From the NCBI GenBank assembly GCA_019752835.1, contig JAIELR010000207.1, positions 1-12,019 on the forward strand: DNA of 12,019 nt, in the 5' to 3' direction. Within the stretch, counting starts at the first letter, position 1. Each line of letters begins with the position of its first letter. The position numbers and the translations under genes are program-made. The notes beneath the pieces are model-generated. The model was not told the DNA's origin, ran no database searches, and saw only the letters and a list, made by a program, of their open reading frames with translations. Below, in pieces: positions 6,800 to 12,019 of this stretch. The DNA comes from Gammaproteobacteria bacterium (lineage in GTDB: Bacteria; Pseudomonadota; Gammaproteobacteria; UBA1113).

Positions 6800-9700
6800 T
6801 ATGCTGCCTCCATTGCTTCAGTTAGGAAGGCAGTTCCACCGCCTGAGACTTGATCAAGTATTTCCGCAGCACTGCCGGTATTCCCTGCAATGAGCGCCAA
6901 AGCAGCGCTTAATTCTTCGCGCATCTGTTTAATTTCGGAAGTAATAGCGTCTTGCTGGCCAGAGGTGAGCACTTGCTCATCTTTGTGAATCAAGGCCAAA
7001 CCTGTTTTGGGCACATAACCTCCAACATCAAACGATGCGAGCCCTTTGCTCATCAGGTATTGAGTAACTTGCGCGTCAGTGAACGCTCCGGAAGCCACGA
7101 TGTCGGCTTGAGAAACGCCGTATTGTTTGGCGGCTGCGTAAATCTGGTCAGGCGTGTGTGTTGCTGAAAAATCACGGATATCTTTGAATGACACGCCGGA
7201 AGTCGTTACGCCAGCTGTTTGGCCGCCTGCCGCAAAACTCGCGGTATTAAAGCCCTTCAATGCATCAGCGAGTGACAGAACGCTGGTGTTAATACCATTC
7301 AGCGCATCGATCTGAGATTGACCTTGTGTCAAAATAGAATCTAGTCTGGCAATTTCATTATCGAAACCAGCTTGCAATCGGTCGCGGTTTGCTTCGAGTG
7401 CGGCAAGGCTGCGTTCCTCAAGAGTTAACTGGCTTCCGGTTGTCGATTTCAATTGATCGATCAAGTCAACCGACTGCGCTTGTGATCTTTGGAATTCAGC
7501 CAGAGTTGCGAAATTACTTGAATCCTGGTTTGACAGGGTATCAAGTGATTGCTTGAGAGATTCGGCATCAGGAACGTTGCCAGCAGCAACACTCGATATT
7601 GCCGCCCGGATTTGAACACGCGCATTACTCAGGCTTTGCGGATTAATCGTATCTGTGGTTGATTTGAGCGCGGCAGACAGTGAAGTCAATTTGCTGATTG
7701 AATCATTCACACCTTGAATTCTGGAATTAACCGTTGCAAGGTCAGTGTTAAATTTGTCCGTGATTTTTCTGCGGTCAGCTTCAACTGATTTCTGCAGGCT
7801 TGAGAATGCATCGCCTACGGAAGTTTTGAGAGAGTTTTCCGTCGATGTCTTTGCAGCATCGGCGCTATTCCTAACAGCGATAAATGCTGGAGCAAGTTTA
7901 AGTAGTGCGTTCCTGGTCTCGTTTGACAAACCAACATCTTGTACAAGCGCCCTGAATTGATCCCTCGTTATATCAGCAGATAAACCCAAGGATTTTAGTG
8001 TTTGCGAAACGCCGTCTACAACCGGCGCGATTCTTTCGGCATCGGTCAAGAAGTTTTGCGCGAAGAACGTTGTTTGGGCGGCCAAGGCTTCAACACCTCC
8101 GGACATTTCCACGAATGCGGTCCGGGCCTCAATGCTCATTGATTTGGCAAGCTGTTTCGCGTAATCGAGCGATGCCCCCAAGTTCACTGCGCCACTGGAT
8201 AAAGATTCAAATTCGGTATTCAGCCGAGTAAACGTATCGAAGGATTTTTCGCCAACTTTTCGGAATTCATCAATGCTTGGCAGAACGTTTTTTGCCAAGC
8301 TATTGCCAATACCTGAGAGCATTTCAGTAATAGCTTCTTCAGTTAACTGCTTGCCTTTTTCAGACTTGATCTGCAGTTGCTGAGTAAAATTATCAACCAG
8401 GTCAGTGCTTAAGCCTAGATTTTCAGCAAATCCATGAGCAGATCTATAGAAGCCAGTGATCGCTGCATCGAATGTTTTTTGTTGGTCATCGCTCAGTTGT
8501 TCGGTAACAGATCTGTGTTTGTTCTTAACAAGGAGACCTCCTTTTGCCCGGAATACATTGGTTATGTCACCATCAAAACCGTCAGAACTAACCTCACCTT
8601 GCAAAGATTGCTGCCGGAATTTCAGCGGACCGTGACCAAACAAGCCAGCCAAGAACCCACCGATTACCGGGATCATTTCAGCACCGCCAAGCGTTTTATT
8701 TCCGCCGAATAATCTCCCGGCGATATCCACCGCGATTAGTGGTCCAGCTATTGCTGCCATCGAAGCCCCAAGCCCTGCGGTAATACCAAACTCTGCCCCA
8801 GTTCCTAGCGCTGTTCCGGCGCCGCCCAAGAAATTGGCCCCGCCAGCGCCGAACACTCCAGCCGATGCCGCTCCACTAGCACCAGCCCCGAATGAAGAAA
8901 ACCCTAGAGCTGAAGCTCCACGGCCAAGCAAAGAACCAACACCGCCCCTAAGCGATGTGAATATATTTGAGCCAGCACTCAGAACATCGCCAAATCCAAA
9001 TCCAGCAGAACTTGTTGTTCCAGTGCCGCCGATACCGCCTCCGAATAACTGACTCAGGCCGATACTGTTGGATATCTTCATGGCAGCGAACTCTGCAACC
9101 ATCCTGCGCACGGCATTTGCAACACCTTGGACCATTCCTTCTAACCCATCGTCAAAAGGATCGAACAGGAAATTAGCCAGCGAGGTTTGAATATTTCTCG
9201 ATGCTTGTATAGCGTATTGGTTTAAGGAATCAAATGTGCTTTGTCCGGTTTTATTAACACCAATAAACTCATCGTTCGCTTTTTTGAGCGCACGGTTATA
9301 TGTTTCCTGGCTGATAGCCGCGCCGTTGGTTAAGTTCTTCAGCCGATCAAGTTCGCTAACCGTGTCGGCAAATTTCTCTTGGTCAGTTTTTACGCTATCA
9401 GTTACCTGCTTGTATTTATTCAGGTCAGACGTGATCTGATTAACCTGAATGCTTTGTTGGTTTAATCGGTTATTCTCTTGCTCAAGCGCATCAATGAAAG
9501 GCGCGGCCGCTTTCGTGGCGCCTAGCTTTGCGGCTTCCATCCGCTTTATTGCGAATTCGTTTAACCCGATAGAATCAACTTCGGTCTGCAGTGACTGGAC
9601 AAATCTGTTTCTCGCGTCAACATCTTTTTTTGCTTCTTCGGTATTTTTGGCGAGCTCAACGGTATTCGCTTTTAGTGATATCGTTTCTCTGTCTGACGCT

Positions 9701-10824
9701 TTGGTTAGTAGATCCCTCTCAATGATCTGAGACTCAACCAGGTCGCGCATTTTTGACATGCTTCCGATAGCATCATCAAAGTCTTTGTTGAAATCGCCTT
9801 GGATCTTGAATGCGGTATTGAAATCGAATTTTGAGATCGCCACTGCTTGGGCGGCCATGGCGCCGATTGCCTTGCCAGTGATATCGAATACGATACCAAC
9901 AGACCGAACGGAATCAGCGGCAAATGCTGCAATTCTGGCGATGGAGTCGCCCCATGCTTTAAGTCGACCGGCCTCAGTTAGGTTATCAACGCTTGCGTCA
10001 GCTTCTTTTAGAGCATTTGTGTATGCCGTTACAGCCAGAATTGACGTCTGATCGAATAAGCCGCCAACTTTTACTTTAAGGTCCTCAACAATCCGCTCGG
10101 TTGAGCGCATTTGTTTTCCGGCATTGGCCATCGCGCCTTCGTACACCCCGGAGATTTTTGCCGCTTCGCCCAAAACCACGTTGAGCCTCGCTTGAAGCTT
10201 TTCGTTTTCTGAGAGCGCATTTTGGCTTACCCCCATTTCCTTTGCTAATTTTGCATAGGATTGCTCGAAACTAACGTTAATGCCGATACCGCGCAGCACC
10301 TCAACTTGCGCAGAAGTGATACCGAATACCAGCCGGTCAAGCGCTTGGGATGAATTGATCTGACCGATAACGGCGGCATCTTGGGCAAGTCTTGCCAATT
10401 GCGTGGCTTTGGATAGATCGATCTGAGACTGAATCATCCGAGTGACAATCTGGCGTGACTCGATCATGGAAATACCTTGCTTCCTGACCGCTTCGGTTGT
10501 CGCATCAACGGATGTTTTTGTTAATCCGGCGTTACGACCAACCACATCAAGAACAATACCAAGTTCGCTGTAACGCTGTGAGAGCGTAGCTGCCTCGGTT
10601 ATTAATGTCGTGAGCTTTATTGTCGCAAGAATGCCGCCTAGCGCTTTCAAGGAACCGAAGAATATATCAGCCGCTCTCGCACCACTTCCGAGAGAGGAAT
10701 TAAGTTGATTGACTGGCTGAACGCCACGTTGAGCGCTATCGGCAATGTCATCAAGAGAGCGTTTGACGGTTCTGCCGCCGCTCTCATTGATAACTATGTC
10801 AATTTTTTCTGTGATATCGCCCAT
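6799..10824 (-). CDS. Tail tape measure protein
   Basis: 1341 residues, the longest gene here. It acts as the ruler and scaffold inside the growing tail tube, and later in DNA injection. The N-terminus (about 75-270) is the helical tape-measure domain, with QRYSELGIVLDVVGRNAGLT (83-102) and LVFGITSAQVEVLRGIGINV (165-184). A charged coiled coil covers about 385-530. Residues 551-585, FLFDPFDDGLEGMVQGVANA and what follows, match the conserved lambda gpH-type stretch. Residues about 590-705 form a glycine/alanine-rich hydrophobic block that could insert in a membrane. Residues about 1000-1190 are again coiled coil. The end carries FDVGGYVPKTGLALIHKDEQ (1264-1283), a typical GG..P..GLA..H..E motif. 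No peptidase or lysozyme domain is visible. The start at 10824 has only a weak AGAG upstream and lies 9 bases after the gp10-like gene. With the usual ~1.5 Å per residue, the tail would be about 200 nm (inference). Confidence 0.95.
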   Translation of the reverse strand: MGDITEKIDIVINESGGRTVKRSLDDIADSAQRGVQPVNQLNSSLGSGARAADIFFGSLKALGGILATIKLTTLITEAATLSQRYSELGIVLDVVGRNAGLTKTSVDATTEAVRKQGISMIESRQIVTRMIQSQIDLSKATQLARLAQDAAVIGQINSSQALDRLVFGITSAQVEVLRGIGINVSFEQSYAKLAKEMGVSQNALSENEKLQARLNVVLGEAAKISGVYEGAMANAGKQMRSTERIVEDLKVKVGGLFDQTSILAVTAYTNALKEADASVDNLTEAGRLKAWGDSIARIAAFAADSVRSVGIVFDITGKAIGAMAAQAVAISKFDFNTAFKIQGDFNKDFDDAIGSMSKMRDLVESQIIERDLLTKASDRETISLKANTVELAKNTEEAKKDVDARNRFVQSLQTEVDSIGLNEFAIKRMEAAKLGATKAAAPFIDALEQENNRLNQQSIQVNQITSDLNKYKQVTDSVKTDQEKFADTVSELDRLKNLTNGAAISQETYNRALKKANDEFIGVNKTGQSTFDSLNQYAIQASRNIQTSLANFLFDPFDDGLEGMVQGVANAVRRMVAEFAAMKISNSIGLSQLFGGGIGGTGTTSSAGFGFGDVLSAGSNIFTSLRGGVGSLLGRGASALGFSSFGAGASGAASAGVFGAGGANFLGGAGTALGTGAEFGITAGLGASMAAIAGPLIAVDIAGRLFGGNKTLGGAEMIPVIGGFLAGLFGHGPLKFRQQSLQGEVSSDGFDGDITNVFRAKGGLLVKNKHRSVTEQLSDDQQKTFDAAITGFYRSAHGFAENLGLSTDLVDNFTQQLQIKSEKGKQLTEEAITEMLSGIGNSLAKNVLPSIDEFRKVGEKSFDTFTRLNTEFESLSSGAVNLGASLDYAKQLAKSMSIEARTAFVEMSGGVEALAAQTTFFAQNFLTDAERIAPVVDGVSQTLKSLGLSADITRDQFRALVQDVGLSNETRNALLKLAPAFIAVRNSADAAKTSTENSLKTSVGDAFSSLQKSVEADRRKITDKFNTDLATVNSRIQGVNDSISKLTSLSAALKSTTDTINPQSLSNARVQIRAAISSVAAGNVPDAESLKQSLDTLSNQDSSNFATLAEFQRSQAQSVDLIDQLKSTTGSQLTLEERSLAALEANRDRLQAGFDNEIARLDSILTQGQSQIDALNGINTSVLSLADALKGFNTASFAAGGQTAGVTTSGVSFKDIRDFSATHTPDQIYAAAKQYGVSQADIVASGAFTDAQVTQYLMSKGLASFDVGGYVPKTGLALIHKDEQVLTSGQQDAITSEIKQMREELSAALALIAGNTGSAAEILDQVSGGGTAFLTEAMEAA
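6807..6811 (-). promoter_or_regulatory. Ribosome binding site of the tail-tip gene
   Basis: GGAGG lies in the last codons of the tape measure gene, 7 bases before the ATG at 6799. The stop and start share a base (TAATG), so the two genes are translationally coupled. Confidence 0.6.
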
Positions 10825-10833
10825 TTGTGCGCT

Positions 10834-11271
10834 CTATTTCTCGAGTACGGAAACGCCGGATTCAGTTGAAACACCGTCTGTTATTGCTTGCTGAATGAAT
10901 CCAGGGCTTGCTTGTGGCGAATACCCTCTATTCAAATCATCGATGTACGGTATGTTTATGTTTATGTGAATTTCTTCGCCGAGCTCGCGGTCTCTCAAAG
11001 CAGATTCAGCTTGATCAATTGCTGCCTGAGTATTTGCCCCGGAAGTGCTGCCTTTTGAGCCGGGAACATAAGCCTGCGAGGTTTGGATAAAAGAGGGTTC
11101 GCCCACTGTCACAACCACTGCGGAGCGTGCGCGCCCGGTATCAACTGGCATAGCCTTGACGATCAAAGTATCAATGGCGCGCGCTACGCCCTTGGTTTTC
11201 TTATTGAGATTCACGGAAATCGTTTCTCCGTGTTCTCTCAATCGCTTTGATAAATCACCGAGTCCGGCCAT
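10834..11271 (-). CDS. HK97 gp10-like neck/tail completion protein
   Basis: 145 residues from the ATG at 11271. The key motif is PVDTGRARSAVVVTVGEPS at 42-60, followed by a short variable loop, IPYIDDLNRGYSPQASPGFI (107-126), and a C-terminal helix. The VDTG(R/A)..S pattern with NxPYI..LN.G.S.QAP.GF identifies the HK97 gp10 family. Its members join head and tail or finish the tail tube. The start is fixed by AAGGA at 11285-11281, 9 bases upstream, and begins one base after the chaperone stop. An earlier in-frame codon at 11319 would only add a Lys-rich shadow of the chaperone gene. Its place between the chaperones and the tape measure is unusual for this family, which more often sits before the major tail protein. 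Confidence 0.8.
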   Translation of the reverse strand: MAGLGDLSKRLREHGETISVNLNKKTKGVARAIDTLIVKAMPVDTGRARSAVVVTVGEPSFIQTSQAYVPGSKGSTSGANTQAAIDQAESALRDRELGEEIHININIPYIDDLNRGYSPQASPGFIQQAITDGVSTESGVSVLEK

Positions 11272-11272
11272 T

Positions 11273-11608
11273 TCATTTTTTCCTTTTTTCTTCTGCCCAC
11301 TTTTGATACACAGAGTCAAGAGCGTTAATGTGGTATTCCATGTCGTCGCGTTGCTCTTGATCGTGGATCCCCAATCTGTCGCAGTAGTCCATGATCATCA
11401 TCCAAGGAATATGCCCAATACCGCCAAAACTGCCTGTCCTACTTGTGTCCAATCGATTGAAGGCAATGAAAAACATTTGCAAACCAGGCAATAAAATTGG
11501 CGCGTCTCTTATTGCCTTTGGTAATTCATTGCCCTCGCTTACCGCCTGCTTGATAATTTCCTTTTCAGTTTTGCCCTGCTTCAGCGTGTAAAGCAGGACC
11601 TCTGCTAG
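11273..11608 (-). CDS. Tail assembly chaperone, C-terminal (T-like) part made by -1 frameshift
   Basis: 111 codons open in the -1 frame directly after the slippery site, ending in TGA at 11275-11273. The sequence starts LAEVLLYTLKQGKTEKEIIK and contains LQMFFIAFNRLDTSRT then GGIGHIPWMMIMDYCDRLG. The GGIG.IPW..I..Y motif is typical of small tail chaperone proteins of the DUF1799 type found just before tape measure genes. Between the last stop in this frame (about 11672) and the slippery site there is no ATG, GTG or TTG. The first possible start is a TTG at 11491 with no good Shine-Dalgarno, and it would remove a third of the domain. The product is therefore most simply the tail of a frameshifted fusion with the upstream chaperone, equivalent to lambda gpGT. 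Its job would be to bring the tape measure and the major tail protein together before assembly. Confidence 0.8.
   Translation of the reverse strand, partial: LAEVLLYTLKQGKTEKEIIKQAVSEGNELPKAIRDAPILLPGLQMFFIAFNRLDTSRTGSFGGIGHIPWMMIMDYCDRLGIHDQEQRDDMEYHINALDSVYQKWAEEKRKK
11281..11285 (-). promoter_or_regulatory. Ribosome binding site of the gp10-like gene
   Basis: AAGGA lies 9 bases before the ATG at 11271, within the last codons of the chaperone fusion. It supports that start over the in-frame codon at 11319. Confidence 0.55.
11573..11599 (-). promoter_or_regulatory. Frameshift-stimulating hairpin
   Basis: GTCCTGCTT (11599-11591) pairs with AAGCAGGGC (11581-11573): 9 bp including one G·U, around a 9-base loop (TACACGCTG). 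It begins 8 bases after the slippery heptamer, the spacing usual for -1 frameshift stimulators. The pairing was read by eye; no folding energy was computed. Confidence 0.75.
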
Positions 11609-12019
11609 TTTTTTGCGTCTGCTTCCCGGTCTGCGGTCCGAAACAATTGCATTTTGTTGGTTTGAATCTGAAAATCAGTGAACAGGTCAGGCAAATCAGC
11701 GAACGCATTAATCACGTTTTCTTCGGTGTATGGCAGGATTGATCCGTCAGGACCTTCTATCCCTTGCTTCCATTTACCTTTTTCATCCACAACTTCCCAA
11801 TTCAGAACAACCGCTTTTGCGTAGAGTTGGCGATTAATTTCACGCTCTTTTTCAACCGGCAAAATTTCTTGCTCGATCAACCTCCGAACAGGCTTGGTCA
11901 GCATTTCATGAGTGCGCACGAATTTGCTGTTTGAACTACCGGCGCGTGCTCCGGTTATGCGGAATGTGCCGTAATAGAATTTATAACGGAGGGCAGAAAA
12001 AAACCCGAAAAAACAGATT
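11605..12019 (-). CDS. Tail assembly chaperone, N-terminal (G-like) part, 5'-truncated
   Basis: The frame is open from the right edge for 137 codons and ends at TAG. A GTG at 11919 is unlikely to be the real start, because the frame upstream continues with family-like sequence (GTFRITGARAGSSNSKFV) that would be cut off; the true start lies beyond the window. The visible part has LTKPVRRLIEQEILPVEKE, LYAKAVVLNWEVVDEKGK, LPYTEENVINAFADLPDLF and a short C-terminal FRTADREADAKN. The pattern resembles siphophage chaperones of the lambda gpG type: KP.RR, a W in a helix, then (F/Y)T.EN...F.DLPDLF. It is the shorter of two products, made when ribosomes do not slip at the end. It would coat the tape measure protein during tail assembly and be released later. 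Confidence 0.85.
   Translation of the reverse strand, partial: ICFFGFFSALRYKFYYGTFRITGARAGSSNSKFVRTHEMLTKPVRRLIEQEILPVEKEREINRQLYAKAVVLNWEVVDEKGKWKQGIEGPDGSILPYTEENVINAFADLPDLFTDFQIQTNKMQLFRTADREADAKN
11608..11614 (-). promoter_or_regulatory. -1 ribosomal frameshift slippery site A AAA AAC
   Basis: In the upstream chaperone frame the codons are GCA AAA AAC TAG, so the heptamer is A AAA AAC in the correct phase (X XXY YYZ). The TAG stop at 11607-11605 follows at once. Slipping back one base reads on into the 111-codon frame. A AAA AAC is among the most efficient known -1 sites, and tail chaperone genes of many siphophages carry one. Confidence 0.85.

Noticed and set aside
8834..9176. Proline/alanine-rich plus-strand frames
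   Set aside because: They are the antisense shadow of the glycine/alanine-rich hydrophobic block of the tape measure protein.
9705..9932. Minus-strand 75-residue frame inside the tape measure gene
   Set aside because: It is a different frame within the coiled-coil part of the tape measure; no ribosome binding site or domain supports it.
11273..11491. The T-like chaperone as an independent gene starting at a TTG (11491)
   Set aside because: There is no good Shine-Dalgarno there, and the first third of the domain would be lost. The upstream slippery site and hairpin give a better explanation.

Overview
This window looks like a stretch of the late (structural) region of a tailed bacteriophage or prophage with a long non-contractile, lambda-like tail. 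Every gene I can support lies on the minus strand, so transcription runs from high to low coordinates. Genes abut or overlap by a few bases and there is no intergenic gap above about 15 bases, so I see no internal promoter, terminator, RNA gene, CRISPR array or mobile element. The host is probably a Gram-negative bacterium of moderate GC: one gene has a classical lipoprotein signal and the ribosome binding sites are of the AAGGAG type. The sequence does not let me name a species.

In order of transcription: (1) 12019-11273 is a tail assembly chaperone pair. The upstream frame is cut by the window edge and ends at a stop directly behind an A AAA AAC slippery heptamer. A 9-bp hairpin follows 8 bases later, and the -1 frame then stays open for 111 codons carrying a second chaperone domain. 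This is the layout of the lambda G/GT programmed frameshift. (2) 11271-10834 is an HK97 gp10-like protein. (3) 10824-6799 is the 1341-residue tape measure protein, which sets tail length. (4) 6799-5873 is a tail-tip associated protein with a carbohydrate-binding-like segment. (5) 5868-4174 is a fibre or receptor-binding candidate whose C-terminal two thirds contains seven regularly spaced repeats, best explained as a seven-bladed beta-propeller. (6) 4171-3698 is a small fibre-associated protein.

A compact membrane cassette then interrupts the tail genes: an XhlA-like coiled-coil/transmembrane protein (3687-3424), a lipoprotein (3382-2906), a three-helix membrane protein (2909-2580) and a DUF1353-like protein (2599-2120). 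This may be part of the lysis or superinfection-exclusion functions, but no endolysin is visible. After it come a second fibre-like protein with a collagen-like and beta-rich make-up (2105-741) and, running off the left edge, an open reading frame (737-1) whose pattern suggests a TIM-barrel glycoside hydrolase, possibly a surface-polysaccharide enzyme.

Together the genes describe tail assembly (chaperones, tape measure), host recognition (tip protein, propeller fibre, collagen-like fibre, putative glycosidase) and an embedded envelope-acting group. The most noteworthy points are the well-formed frameshift signal, the propeller repeats and the left-edge glycosidase-like gene.
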